Below are positions 8,300-17,463 of a DNA stretch of 61,905 nucleotides, piece after piece. Source of the stretch: a bacterium. GTDB taxonomy: Bacteria > Hydrothermota > UBA3073 > JACQXS01 > JAQTXJ01. The stretch lies in the NCBI GenBank assembly GCA_028716385.1, contig JAQUPX010000001.1:891674-953578 (forward strand), in the 5' to 3' direction. The translations under genes were made by a program, and so were the position numbers. The stretch's first letter is position 1. Each line of letters begins with the position of its first letter. The notes beneath the pieces are model-generated. The model was not told where the DNA came from, made no database searches, and saw only the letters and a list, made by a program, of their open reading frames with translations.

Positions 8300-10240
8300 A
8301 TGAATTATTTATTCGTTCTTACGCTTATATTTACTGTAAATACATCTATTAAAAAACTCGTTGAAATACCTATTACAAGCAAATCTCAAGTATACGAAAT
8401 GAATAAACTAAAAGTAACAATCGTGTCTGTTACAGACCAATGTATTCAAATAATTGCAGACGATGATGAATTAAGGACACTTAATAATTCCGGTTTTTCG
8501 TATACAATTATTTTTAATGATTATAGAGAACCCGTAAAAAAGTTACTTGAGAAAGGAACTTATCATACTTATGAGACACTTGTTCAGGAACTTGATTCCA
8601 TAGCAATTAATTATCCGGCAATTACAAAACTCGATACTATTGGATATTCTGTGGAAGGAAGACCAATGTTAGGACTGAAAATATCAGATAATGCCGAAAC
8701 AGAAGAAACAGAACCGGGTATAAGATTTACGGGTTGTCATCACGGGGGTGAACTAATTTCGGCAGAAATAGTTTTATATTTAATCAAACAACTAACGGAT
8801 AAATATTCTACGGATTCATATATAAAACAGCTTGTAGATGGCCGCCAGATATGGTGTGTTCCTATAGTAAACCCCGATGGAATGTATAGTTATTCAAGGT
8901 ATAACGCTAATGGAGTAGATTTAAATCGTGATTACGGATATATGTGGGGATGGGACAGCCCTTATCCTTTTTCGCAACCCGAATCCCGTGCGTTAAAATT
9001 AAACGCAGAAATGCATAGTTTTACACTTGGTTTTGATTATCACTCTGTAGCAAATATAATTAATTGTCTCTGGGATTATACTCCGATAAGACCCAATGTA
9101 GATACTATTATGCTTGATCTTGCAAAGGAATATTACGATTCTGCAAGTTATATTGATACAATAATGCACGGTTGCGACTGGTATCCGGTATCTGGAAGCT
9201 GCCAGGATGCTATGTATGGATGTAATGGAATTATTGATTATACAATAGAAACTCCGCAAGATGCCGATCCAATCCCTGTATGTGTGTCAAACATAGGTGC
9301 AATGCTTAAAATGATAGAACGTTCGGGGGACATAGGAATCTCAGGAATAATTACAGATTCTGTGACGGGGAATCCGATAAACGCAAGAATAGAAATAGAA
9401 GGAATTGATTGGCCTGTATATACAAATCCTTATACAGGGTTTTACCATATAGCTTTATTGTCGGGAGCATATACATTAAAAATTTCTTCAAATGGATATT
9501 CAAGCAAAGAAATTACAAATATAATAGTAGATAGTTCGGTAACCGCTATCGATGTTCCATTAATTCTTAATAATAAATATTATGTTAATAAATTGGTAAC
9601 TATCACATATACAGGAAATTCCAATAAAACATTAAGTCCTGCATTGCTTGGCCCGGAAGACGACAAGTCTTTTTCTATCGGCACTGGTGGAGAAGTAGTT
9701 TTGGATATGGGAATCCCTATTAAAGATAGTTTTACTGTATATGAGGGAATTGACAGCACGGGGAATGAAGGTTACGAAGTATTAGTATCAAATATGTGGC
9801 AGGACAGTTTTGTTAGTCTTGGTGTGGGAACGGGGACTACTACTTTTAATATCAGCGTAACAGGTTTATCCGAAGCAAGGTATGTCAAAATGATTGATGA
9901 CGGGAATGTAAGTAATTATACAACCCCCGGGTTTGACCTTGATGCAATTGAGTCATACAGGGCATTCGGAATTACAGAAAAAAACAACTATAAACCTAAT
10001 ATAATGATATGTTCCAATCCTGTTATCAATAACTTAGCAATTAAAATAACTAATTCTAATGAGAAAAATATAACTTTTAAGTTATATAATTTAGCAGGAC
10101 AATTACTGATTAAGGATATTATCTCTGAAGGCCAGCCCAATTTTTCAATTTCTACTGACAAGATTCCGTCTAATATTTATTTTTTGAAAATAGAAGGCAG
10201 AAACTGGGCGACTACAAAGAAGGTAATTATTTTACATTAA
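8300..10240 (+). CDS. Secreted M14 zinc carboxypeptidase with C-terminal sorting domain
   Basis: A 646-residue exported metallopeptidase. A short signal peptide (residues 1 to about 16) is followed by a propeptide-like region and an M14 catalytic domain (about 88-340). The zinc ligands are visible: H148 and E151 in HHGGE, and H248 in DYHSV. The substrate-binding NPDG and DLNRDYG segments and the general base E317 in DYTIETPQD are intact. Next come a carboxypeptidase regulatory-like beta domain (about 355-430), another beta domain, and a C-terminal sorting domain ending ATTKKVIILH. It probably trims peptides at or outside the cell surface. It is the last gene of the glycan operon and overlaps the convergent murJ by 14 bases. 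Confidence 0.88.
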   Translation: MNYLFVLTLIFTVNTSIKKLVEIPITSKSQVYEMNKLKVTIVSVTDQCIQIIADDDELRTLNNSGFSYTIIFNDYREPVKKLLEKGTYHTYETLVQELDSIAINYPAITKLDTIGYSVEGRPMLGLKISDNAETEETEPGIRFTGCHHGGELISAEIVLYLIKQLTDKYSTDSYIKQLVDGRQIWCVPIVNPDGMYSYSRYNANGVDLNRDYGYMWGWDSPYPFSQPESRALKLNAEMHSFTLGFDYHSVANIINCLWDYTPIRPNVDTIMLDLAKEYYDSASYIDTIMHGCDWYPVSGSCQDAMYGCNGIIDYTIETPQDADPIPVCVSNIGAMLKMIERSGDIGISGIITDSVTGNPINARIEIEGIDWPVYTNPYTGFYHIALLSGAYTLKISSNGYSSKEITNIIVDSSVTAIDVPLILNNKYYVNKLVTITYTGNSNKTLSPALLGPEDDKSFSIGTGGEVVLDMGIPIKDSFTVYEGIDSTGNEGYEVLVSNMWQDSFVSLGVGTGTTTFNISVTGLSEARYVKMIDDGNVSNYTTPGFDLDAIESYRAFGITEKNNYKPNIMICSNPVINNLAIKITNSNEKNITFKLYNLAGQLLIKDIISEGQPNFSISTDKIPSNIYFLKIEGRNWATTKKVIILH

Positions 10241-11531
10241 GTCTCTTAAGCAATAAAACTCCCAACCATAAAGCATTTACGGAATTAGATATAGAACTTG
10301 CCCAGGGAATTCCTGTAAATCCTATAATTTTCACGAGAATAAGAGCAAATATTACATTAACCCCGACAGTAACAAAACTTGCAATCATAGGGGTTTTAGT
10401 CTCTTTCAATGCATAAAATCCCGTAGCAAGAATCCTTGCCAGTATAAGACCGGGGATTCCTATAGCGTATGCTTGCAAAGCCAATGCCGTGTTTATTGTG
10501 TCTGTTGGAGTGAATTTGCCGTGCTGATACAAGAGTTTGCATACAGGATGAGCCAATACCCAGATTAAAACCGTTGATGCAATACTGCACAGTACCCCAT
10601 ACTTAAAAGCAGTCCGCATCGTTTTCGTAAATTCTTTTCTGTGTTCCCCGGAAAGGTTTTTTGCCGCGGATGGCAGAGCAACGTTGGCAAGCGCGACCCC
10701 CAGAACCCCAACAGGAACCCACATTATCCTGAAAGCATATTCAAGCCATGCGATTACACCATCCTGGAGGAAAGAAGCAATGAGAGTGTTTATTATTGTA
10801 TTAATTTTCATTGCGCTGTATCCAATTGCAATAGGCATCATAAGGAGAAGAACTTTTTTTACTTCCGGAGTAAACTTGAATTTTGGACGTACGAGATAAC
10901 CTTCTTTGCGTAATTGAGGAAACTGTGAAACAAGCTGCAAAGCTCCTCCGATAAGTGCTCCAATAGCTATTGATGTAATTCCGAATTGAGGAGCAAGAGC
11001 AACTCCAAGTCCAATAATGGCAACGTCAAACCAACAGGATGCTATTCCTGTAGTAAAGAAATGATTGAAAAAGTTTAAAACGCCCATTACAAGGGCAGAA
11101 ACTGTAATAAATATAAGGAACGGGAATAAGATACGGGTTAATTTAACGGTAAGAAGAAATTTTTCTCCCTGGAATCCATAAGCAACGAGCTTAACCAACC
11201 AGGGGGCAAATATTATGCTTATTAAAGTTATTGCTCCGGTAATCAAGAGCATTGTTCCCAGAATAAGGCTTACGAATTCGGTAGTTGCTTTTTTGTCTTT
11301 GTTTGCGTGATAGTCTGCAAACATAGGCACAAATGCAGGAGTTAATGTTCCTTCCGCAAGAACGTCTCTCAATAGGTTTGGAATTCTGAATGCCACACGA
11401 AAAGCATCCATAGCAATACCGGCACCGAAAAAATGTGCAAATACTATTTCTCTTAAAAGACCAAGTATCCTAGAAATACCGGTTCCGACACTAAAATTAA
11501 TTGCTCCTCTTAGAAGACTATGTTTTTTCAT
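10227..11531 (-). CDS. murJ: Lipid II flippase MurJ
   Basis: A 434-residue polytopic inner-membrane protein of the MATE/MOP superfamily that moves the peptidoglycan precursor lipid II across the membrane. The N-terminus SVGTGISRILGLLREIVFA and the following AHFFGAGIAMDAFRVAFRIP with NLLRDVLAEGTLTPAFVP are classic MurJ. Most family members have about 500 or more residues and 14 helices. This one ends soon after KTPMIASFVTVGVNVI and appears to lack the last one or two helices. The stop lies within the end of the convergent carboxypeptidase gene, so the 3' end may have been lost. Function is still likely because the core is intact. Confidence 0.88.
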   Translation of the reverse strand: MKKHSLLRGAINFSVGTGISRILGLLREIVFAHFFGAGIAMDAFRVAFRIPNLLRDVLAEGTLTPAFVPMFADYHANKDKKATTEFVSLILGTMLLITGAITLISIIFAPWLVKLVAYGFQGEKFLLTVKLTRILFPFLIFITVSALVMGVLNFFNHFFTTGIASCWFDVAIIGLGVALAPQFGITSIAIGALIGGALQLVSQFPQLRKEGYLVRPKFKFTPEVKKVLLLMMPIAIGYSAMKINTIINTLIASFLQDGVIAWLEYAFRIMWVPVGVLGVALANVALPSAAKNLSGEHRKEFTKTMRTAFKYGVLCSIASTVLIWVLAHPVCKLLYQHGKFTPTDTINTALALQAYAIGIPGLILARILATGFYALKETKTPMIASFVTVGVNVIFALILVKIIGFTGIPWASSISNSVNALWLGVLLLKRLNVK

Positions 11532-11640
11532 TCTAATCTTATGTTCTTATGAATCTGCGGTTAAAAATTCTTTCCGTTTTCTTTATGTCCTTTTTTGTAT
11601 CTCTTTCTGTATTTTTGCATTTTGATTTTTGATATTTTAT

Positions 11641-12408
11641 TTAGTACACGGGTAACGTTAAAATTTGAGGGGCGCCTTCCGTGATTACTATGGTATGTTC
11701 AAAATGTGCAGAAGGTTTTCCATCAAGAGTAACTGCGCGCCAACCGTCATTCATAACTTTCACTTCGTAAGTTCCTGCGTTTACCATTGGCTCAATTGCA
11801 AGAGTCATCCCGGGTTCAAGTACCGGTCCGTGAGAAGGTTTCCCAAAATTAAATATTGTAGGTTCTTCGTGTAATTTAGTTCCTATGCCGTGTCCTGTAA
11901 AATCGCGGACAATTGAAAATCCATTTGACTCAACATAAGTCTGGATAGTATGAGAAATATCCGTTAAATGATTTCCCGGGTACGCTGTTTTTAGGGCAAG
12001 TTCTAATGCATATTTTGTTACTTCAATTAATTTTAATTTAGATTTGTCAACTTCGCCAACCGTAAAAGTATATGCCCCATCTCCATAATACCCCTTATAA
12101 TAAGTTCCGACGTCAATAGAAATTATATCTCCCTCTTTTAAAATACGCTTGGAAGGCATTTCATGGACCACGGATTCATTTACCGATGTGCAAAGGGTAT
12201 AAGGATAATGTTGTTTAAATGCAGAAACAAACCCTTTGAAAGCAGGTTTAGCGTTCTGTTTTATTATAAAATTCTCTGCGAATTTATCCAGTTCAATTGT
12301 AGTAATTCCCGGCTTTACCATTGAATTAAATAAGTTCAGTAAATTTCCGACAATTGCTCCTGCTTCACGCATTAAAGCAATTTCTCTTTGAGATTTTAAG
12401 TTAATCAT
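11641..12408 (-). CDS. map: Methionine aminopeptidase (type I)
   Basis: A 255-residue cytoplasmic metalloprotease that removes the initiator methionine from nascent proteins. All five metal ligands are in place: two Asp in IISIDVGTYYKGYYGDGAY, the His in FTGHGIGTKLHEEP, the Glu in AIEPMVN, and the Glu in FEHTIVITE. The length is typical of the type Ia form. It is leftward, with about 110 bases of pyrimidine-rich sequence separating it from murJ. It is usually a single-copy housekeeping gene. Confidence 0.95.
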   Translation of the reverse strand: MINLKSQREIALMREAGAIVGNLLNLFNSMVKPGITTIELDKFAENFIIKQNAKPAFKGFVSAFKQHYPYTLCTSVNESVVHEMPSKRILKEGDIISIDVGTYYKGYYGDGAYTFTVGEVDKSKLKLIEVTKYALELALKTAYPGNHLTDISHTIQTYVESNGFSIVRDFTGHGIGTKLHEEPTIFNFGKPSHGPVLEPGMTLAIEPMVNAGTYEVKVMNDGWRAVTLDGKPSAHFEHTIVITEGAPQILTLPVY

Positions 12409-12695
12409 TCTATAATAATATTAAAAATCAAATATTAGAAATCAAAAATACCTGCTTCTCGTCAGGTAGTCAATATATGTTTTCATCTTGTTTCGTGTTC
12501 TCAGCTTTTTTTATTCTCACCGCAGAGATGATCCGCAAAGTATATATACGGGAAGACTCTGTGATAAAACATTTCTATTCTCTGTGCCCTCTATGTTTCT
12601 TATCTCCATTCTCTTATCAGTTTTTTTGCCCTAAATCTTTTTCTCTGTGTTCCTCTGTGGTTTAATTTTCTACTATCTGTAATTCAGCATTCTTT
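12409..12695. repeat. Pyrimidine-rich intergenic repeat block 3
   Basis: Non-coding stretch of the same phrase style as blocks 1 and 2, with TCTCTGTGTTCCTCTGTGG near 12640 and a degraded CCTGC/CAGG palindrome near 12450. No gene is supported. Confidence 0.5.
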
Positions 12696-13277
12696 CTATC
12701 CACTTTTTGTTACTTTCCCTATAACCGATTCTATTTGTTCCCGAGAAATTTTACCCTCCCGTAATATAACAGGGGAAAAACTTATGTCAATAATCGTAGA
12801 AGAAATATTACCTGAAGTTCCCGGGATAATAAAATCTACTTTAATATTTAAGTCTAAATGACTATTTGGTGGGGGAGAAGATTCTATGTTTGCGCTTGTA
12901 GTTGCTAGAGGATTTGGGTATTTAGATAAAATGGAAAAAATGGGTTCTGACGCCGGAATTCTTATGCCAAGTGTATTATTAGAACTTGTGACGGGTGAAC
13001 CCGGTTTAGCTTTAAAAATAATTGTTAATGCTCCGGGCCAAAAAGCATTTATCAATTTTAATCCAATTTCAGGGACATATACATATTTATCAAGTTCAGC
13101 CGTATCTTTAATAAAAAGAATCAAAGGTTTTTCTTTGTTTCTATGTTTTATTTTATATATTTTATCAATTGCAATTAAATTATGCGCATCACAACCGATG
13201 CCATATACGGTATCCGTTGGAAATCCAATTATGCCGCCATTATTTAGCGTATTAATTGCATTTTCTATTAAATCCAT
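12696..13277 (-). CDS. tsaC: L-threonylcarbamoyladenylate synthase (YrdC/Sua5 family)
   Basis: A 193-residue YrdC-domain protein. It has FPTDTVYGIGCDA near residue 19, the KHRNKEKPLILFI basic motif for ATP and carbonate binding, WPGALTIIFKA, LGIRIPA and LATTSANIES. The enzyme makes threonylcarbamoyl-AMP from threonine, bicarbonate and ATP, the first step of the t6A37 tRNA modification whose later ATPase, TsaE, is encoded at 3128-3547. It lacks the extra C-terminal domain of Sua5 and so is of the TsaC type. It is leftward, and the next gene upstream is pilY1-like behind a hairpin. Confidence 0.93.
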   Translation of the reverse strand: MDLIENAINTLNNGGIIGFPTDTVYGIGCDAHNLIAIDKIYKIKHRNKEKPLILFIKDTAELDKYVYVPEIGLKLINAFWPGALTIIFKAKPGSPVTSSNNTLGIRIPASEPIFSILSKYPNPLATTSANIESSPPPNSHLDLNIKVDFIIPGTSGNISSTIIDISFSPVILREGKISREQIESVIGKVTKSG

Positions 13278-13300
13278 TCTAGTTTTTTCTTTTCATAAAA

Positions 13301-13329
13301 GAAAGGCAACTTATTGAAAGTCGCCTTTC
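13301..13329 (-). terminator. Hairpin, probable terminator before tsaC
   Basis: GAAAGGC (13301-13307) pairs with GCCTTTC (13323-13329), with a further ACTT/AAGT pairing after one mismatch and a short loop. On the minus strand it is followed by TTTTAT. It lies between the pilY1-like gene and tsaC. Confidence 0.5.
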
Positions 13330-13432
13330 TCTAAAATCTTTTTATATGTACAACTTATCATTAATCCTAAGCTTTTCCGCGTAAGGCGGACTCGCTCAAG
13401 GGATCCTAACCCTACCGCTTCGCTTCAAGATA

Positions 13433-13465
13433 AGAAACACTAATGGCTGTCGCCAAAGTGTTTCT
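13433..13465. repeat. Long hairpin at the pilY1 stop codon
   Basis: AGAAACACT (13433-13441) pairs with AGTGTTTCT (13457-13465). Inside it TGGC pairs with GCCA. The right arm overlaps the stop codon of the pilY1-like gene. No T-run follows on the minus strand, so it could be an mRNA-stabilising structure or a dispersed repeat and not an intrinsic terminator. Confidence 0.55.
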
Positions 13466-16136
13466 AATAGTTCTTTTGTTCTTTCCAGAAAATTATTTTT
13501 TTGAAATCGGACGGTCCCTTAACTTTTTCGCTTATAAGTTCACCTTTACTGCCACCAATAGTAATAACAAACTCCCCGTTTACGGTAACGGATATTTGTG
13601 GACTCATAGGCACACCTTCACCAATTTCTTCCGATACATCATCATCGTCCGGTGCTTTACCCGTTGTAAAATTTATATGATACAACCTTGCCAGGCCTTC
13701 AATTCCACAGGGGTTAGTCGGGTCTATCGGTTCATATGTGGTAAAATAAACCGTTTCATTAAATACAATTGGTTTTGAAACGGATTTTTCATTTTTACCA
13801 AGGTCTCTGTACCACCCATTGCTATTTGGTGTCCCGCTGCCTGTAATATTTACAAGGTCTCCATCCGTATAAGGAGTAGTCTGCCGATTATCTCTTATGC
13901 CATAAAACCTGTTGAAAGTATTGACCTTTCTTAAAGAATCTCTATCGCCTCCACCAAAAAATAGCCATAAATTTCCATCTGCATCATAGGCACAAGAGGG
14001 CGGATAATAAAATGGTTGCTCTCTTTGAGACACAAAAATTCTGCTGCCTGACCAACTGGCAGGAAGGAGGCTGCGAATATCAAATTTCCATAACTGTCCT
14101 GCGATATCTCCGATATATATATAATCTGAAAATCCATCATTTGAAGTATCAACAAGAACGGGGTCGGAAGGTATGCAGTATGTCATATACGTATTAGTAA
14201 ATTTCTTAAGCACTGTTCCATCTTTTGCATCTATAACGTAAACTGCGCGTCCCAAAGTTCCGGATTCTTTATTAAATCCCCCCCCAATTACTGCAATGGT
14301 TTTTTCTCCCGTTCCTACCCTTACTCTTCCTATTGCCGGGTTTGACCAGGTTTGCGCGAACATTGTGTCGCCACCGATTTCCCATAAGAAAGATGGGTTT
14401 TCAGTGTTAGTTACATCAAGCCCAAAATAATAACTTCCCCCACTACGCTCTCCGCAAATCAGTTCCGTTTTCCATTCGGTGCTGTCTTTTGTTGTATCTC
14501 CCATACTTGATGGAATCCATGTGTCAAATACAATGGGGTTGCCATCTACATAATAGTTGTGCACGATTCTTAAGTTTTTTAACTTGGATAATTGATTTTT
14601 GGGAATAAATGCCCATAGTTCTCGACCTGTTCCGGGAGTAAAAGTATCTCCCTGCGCTACATAAGTTCCGGCATCAAATGCGTGTAACATACCATCATTT
14701 GCGCCGTCAATAACAATTTTCCTACGATGTTTATTTACTGCCTTAAATCCTTCATACCCTTCGTCAGTATACCAAGGGGAAGGGGGGCCAACACAAACAG
14801 GCCAGGAATGGAATATATCACCTAATTTCCAATCATATCCGTTATCACCTCTTACGTAATTTATAAGATCTTCCACGGAATCACCGGCAACTCCTAAATC
14901 ATTGGAATCTACATAAGAGGGGGTAAATGCTATACGGTTATTACTTTTTTGGGTATAAATATTTCTTTCGGATGAAGTCATATTTTTAAGAGCTTCGCCT
15001 GCTTCCCATAAAGGACTTGACAGAACGTGTCCCGAATCATCCTGGGGTAATGTTCCATCGGGATTCAAACGGAAAGCTTTTATGTATCCATCCCAGAAAG
15101 GAGCAGCCCCAGAAGGCATAAAAGAAGCTATATATATATTATTGTAATACTCAGTTCGAACGGAAGGAACTTCAGGCCCGGAGAAAGAAGTTGCGCGTTC
15201 TTCCATCAGGCTGAAAATCGTATTAAGGACAGAGTCAAGCATCTCAGGTGAGGTTGCCGGGTAATAATGCTCGGTTCCACCCAGTTTAGCGATAGAATCA
15301 AGACATTTTGCTCCATTGCCTCCTGCTACCGCAACGCCGCAGGCAAATGTTTTTACATCATAATTGACTCCCATAATTTGTATGCCACGAAGCCTTGTGG
15401 CTTCGGTATAAGGCGAGTAAGGGTTATTTCCAGGATATCCGGTTTCTTCGCCATCAGAGCAAAGCAAAACATAATATCCCCTGCATCGCTTTGCAGGGTC
15501 TTTAGGTATAAGGGCCTGTGTATAATACTGTCGTGCCCAGTAAAAAGATCCTCCAATTGGAGTTCCCCCATCCGCGCGAATTTCCTCAACTTGTTGGGCA
15601 TTATCAAGCCACTGGTGAATTTGTCCAATGTGAGCTGCATCCCCGGCTAATCCCATAGGTGCTCTTAAAATCGTTTTTGTAGCTTCAGGATAAGATTTAG
15701 GCCAGTAGTCGTTTCCGCTTCCATCTACGCCGTGCCAGGGGATCTTCTGTGTTTTAGAGGCTGTGTATGGAGATGTCCTATACCAACCTCCTCCGTCTGA
15801 TGCACCACGGGAAAGCTCATTGATGGATTTATATTGACCATAAGTTAACAATCCAAATCTTATGTTCCGGTGTTTATAGACAACGTTGTAAACCGCATTT
15901 TTTAGAATATACATTCTTGAGTCATTTGAGAACCCATCTCCATTTGTATCTCTTCCGGGAAAGTAATCACTCCCGTCACCCCACGTGCAATTACCATTCA
16001 TATCATAAGTCATTGACCCTGAAGTATCAAAAATAAGTAAAACATCCGGTTCAACGGTTATACTAAAAAGGTCATCTGCAGAAAAAGCTTTTGCAGCAAG
16101 ACACAGAAAGATTACAAAAAAAGCAAGTTTTTTCAT
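13464..16136 (-). CDS. PilY1-like type IV pilus tip adhesin with VWA and beta-propeller domains
   Basis: An 890-residue exported protein with a signal peptide (residues 1-19, ending AFSA). A von Willebrand A domain follows, with an intact MIDAS DTSGSM at 37-42. The second half is a PilC/PilY1-type beta-propeller, recognisable from IDGANDGMLHAFDAG, WAFIPKNQL, VIDAKDGTVLKKF, YIGDIAGQLWKFDI and a C-terminal PQISVTVNGEFVITIGGSKG. PilY1 proteins sit at the pilus tip, promote pilus assembly and mediate adhesion or surface sensing. It is the third gene of a leftward group with a PilX-like minor pilin and a small exported protein, which supports the pilus role. No other pilus genes are in the window. 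Confidence 0.87.
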   Translation of the reverse strand: MKKLAFFVIFLCLAAKAFSADDLFSITVEPDVLLIFDTSGSMTYDMNGNCTWGDGSDYFPGRDTNGDGFSNDSRMYILKNAVYNVVYKHRNIRFGLLTYGQYKSINELSRGASDGGGWYRTSPYTASKTQKIPWHGVDGSGNDYWPKSYPEATKTILRAPMGLAGDAAHIGQIHQWLDNAQQVEEIRADGGTPIGGSFYWARQYYTQALIPKDPAKRCRGYYVLLCSDGEETGYPGNNPYSPYTEATRLRGIQIMGVNYDVKTFACGVAVAGGNGAKCLDSIAKLGGTEHYYPATSPEMLDSVLNTIFSLMEERATSFSGPEVPSVRTEYYNNIYIASFMPSGAAPFWDGYIKAFRLNPDGTLPQDDSGHVLSSPLWEAGEALKNMTSSERNIYTQKSNNRIAFTPSYVDSNDLGVAGDSVEDLINYVRGDNGYDWKLGDIFHSWPVCVGPPSPWYTDEGYEGFKAVNKHRRKIVIDGANDGMLHAFDAGTYVAQGDTFTPGTGRELWAFIPKNQLSKLKNLRIVHNYYVDGNPIVFDTWIPSSMGDTTKDSTEWKTELICGERSGGSYYFGLDVTNTENPSFLWEIGGDTMFAQTWSNPAIGRVRVGTGEKTIAVIGGGFNKESGTLGRAVYVIDAKDGTVLKKFTNTYMTYCIPSDPVLVDTSNDGFSDYIYIGDIAGQLWKFDIRSLLPASWSGSRIFVSQREQPFYYPPSCAYDADGNLWLFFGGGDRDSLRKVNTFNRFYGIRDNRQTTPYTDGDLVNITGSGTPNSNGWYRDLGKNEKSVSKPIVFNETVYFTTYEPIDPTNPCGIEGLARLYHINFTTGKAPDDDDVSEEIGEGVPMSPQISVTVNGEFVITIGGSKGELISEKVKGPSDFKKIIFWKEQKNY

Positions 16137-16190
16137 ATTATTCCCCCTTAGCTAGAGTTTGTTTCGTCAGAAACATTGCTCCAACTTATC

Positions 16191-16205
16191 TCCGCCTGAG
16201 GCGGA
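16191..16205. repeat. 15-bp palindrome TCCGCCTGAGGCGGA
   Basis: Short dispersed palindrome between the pilY1-like gene and the gene upstream of it. Further copies lie at 32874-32888 (intergenic) and at 61266-61280 and, degenerate, 61075-61088 (both inside a coding region). Confidence 0.8.
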
Positions 16206-16215
16206 CCGGACTCCT

Positions 16216-16830
16216 TTATTCAAAATGTAATTTTTTTGCCATTTCCTGCACTTTATAGGAAAACTTTACGTTTTTATAATTAAACATATTATCAGAAATA
16301 TCCATTTCTTCTTTTACGTCTTTAACTTCAGTTGTTGACTGTAATGTATTCGTAGAATCATACTTTTCTGTTGTTTTTGGAATCCATCCAAAGTCATCGG
16401 TTTCTATGTAATTCTTATAACTAATTACTTCCTTGTTTAAAGAAATTTTCTCGGTTTTGTTTTCTAACTTTATCTGTGTTTTACCTTTTTCTCGTTTAAT
16501 TCCTATGGCTTCCAGGGCATCTTTTATTAACGGCATTTTTTGCATTTTGCCGGAAGCGGGTATATACCAGCATTCTTTCCCATCGGATATCATTACAAGC
16601 CCTATTTCTTCCGAATTAGGCAACGTCTCTTCTATCCTTATTTTATTGCCTTTTTGCATAACAAAAGTTTTATAAACCACGCTGTTTGAAGATTGATGGG
16701 GGCTATAAAGTTTTGTCTCCAGAGAAATAATATTCCCTTCGCCTGCAGAAAAACATACTAAAGGCATAAAAATAAATATTCCTAAGATTAACTTGTTCCT
16801 AATTGAAATGGGTCTTGTGCGATTAATCAT
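16216..16830 (-). CDS. Exported LolA/DUF4412-like protein of the pilus group
   Basis: About 204 residues. The frame is open further upstream, but ATG 16830 is preceded by AGGAGGGGAA on the minus strand and gives an N-terminus MINRTRPISIRNKLILGIFI with a signal-peptide hydrophobic core ending VCFSA. The mature part has IISLETKLYSPHQ, a KTFVMQKGNKIRIE strand pair and MISDGKECWYIPASGKMQKM. This looks like the outer-membrane lipoprotein-sorting-protein fold (LolA, DUF4412), a periplasmic beta half-barrel. Position between pilX-like and pilY1-like genes suggests a role in pilus or adhesin export, but this is inference. Confidence 0.7.
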   Translation of the reverse strand: MINRTRPISIRNKLILGIFIFMPLVCFSAGEGNIISLETKLYSPHQSSNSVVYKTFVMQKGNKIRIEETLPNSEEIGLVMISDGKECWYIPASGKMQKMPLIKDALEAIGIKREKGKTQIKLENKTEKISLNKEVISYKNYIETDDFGWIPKTTEKYDSTNTLQSTTEVKDVKEEMDISDNMFNYKNVKFSYKVQEMAKKLHFE

Positions 16831-16847
16831 TTCCCCTCCTATTTTAA

Positions 16848-17303
16848 TCAATATAGTGTCCCGCCTCTTCCGAGCGGCCCACATCTAACTCTTGCTTTTA
16901 CTACACGTTTGCTTTTATTCATTTTTCCCGAAGTTAGTACATCATATTTGAAATCAAAAAATTCGTTTCCTTCTTCTATGCTAAATCCCTCTTTATAAGC
17001 TGCACCGACAAGTTGAGGAGGGGTAGGAAGCGTATTTGGTAACCCGCTTTTATATTTTGCATTATTAACAAGAGTAACCCATGTATCCGGTGATGCCGGA
17101 AATGCCTCACATTTAGCTGGCACCTCTGATATGCCTCGTTCTAACCCGGCTTCTGCGGAATGAAACGCAATTTTTGAGTCCGAACCTGCAACGCTGATTC
17201 TCATTTCGCTTATGCTCATTGTCATTAAGGTTATCACCAATAAGCCAAGTATAACGAATATGCTCATAACTAATATGAGCGAAACACCCCTCTCTTTATT
17301 CAT
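16848..17303 (-). CDS. PilX-like minor pilin
   Basis: About 151 residues from ATG 17303. The N-terminus is MNKERGVSLILVMSIFVILG, a prepilin-type leader (basic stretch ending in Gly, then a long hydrophobic helix). It continues with LMTMSISEMRISVAGSD and IAFHSAEAGLERG, the hallmark of the PilX N-terminal family. A longer reading to TTG 17342 is unlikely because that TTG is part of a good -35 box. Minor pilins of this class prime assembly of the type IV pilus together with PilY1, which is encoded two genes downstream. The stop is 18 bases from the next start. Confidence 0.82.
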   Translation of the reverse strand: MNKERGVSLILVMSIFVILGLLVITLMTMSISEMRISVAGSDSKIAFHSAEAGLERGISEVPAKCEAFPASPDTWVTLVNNAKYKSGLPNTLPTPPQLVGAAYKEGFSIEEGNEFFDFKYDVLTSGKMNKSKRVVKARVRCGPLGRGGTLY

Positions 17304-17311
17304 AGCTATTA

Positions 17312-17342
17312 TATATATGAAGCAAATCCCTGAAACTGTCAA
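17312..17342 (-). promoter_or_regulatory. Possible sigma-70 promoter of the pilX-pilY1 group
   Basis: On the minus strand a perfect TTGACA (17337-17342) is followed by an AT run containing TATATA (17312-17317, spacing 19), CATATA at spacing 17, and TATAAT closer to the start. The ATG lies less than 15 bases downstream, so the leader would be very short. The gene has no clear ribosome-binding site. Confidence 0.4.
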
Positions 17343-17371
17343 TACATTTTTTTATTTTCTTTTCGGCAAGG

Positions 17372-17402
17372 ATAAGATTCTTTGCTACACTCAGAATGAC
17401 AG
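17372..17402 (-). repeat. GTCATTCTGAG / AAGAATCT dispersed repeat
   Basis: On the minus strand it reads TGTCATTCTGAGTG, a short gap, then CAAAGAATCT. A second copy with the same ends is at about 28213-28241 on the plus strand. This is a repeat type common in intergenic DNA of many bacteria. Confidence 0.6.
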
Positions 17403-17463
17403 AATGCTCAAGCATAAGAATTAAATACAGTATAACTACGAGAAAGAATATATAAATTTAATT

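Noticed and set aside
14040..14080. TGCCTG-ACCAACT-GGCAGG in the pilY1-like gene as another inserted palindrome
   Set aside because: The encoded LLPASWSGS fits the normal PilY1 propeller strand, so no insertion needs to be assumed.
17312..17342. TTG 17342 as start of the pilX-like gene
   Set aside because: It is the first triplet of a consensus -35 box, and ATG 17303 gives a proper prepilin leader.
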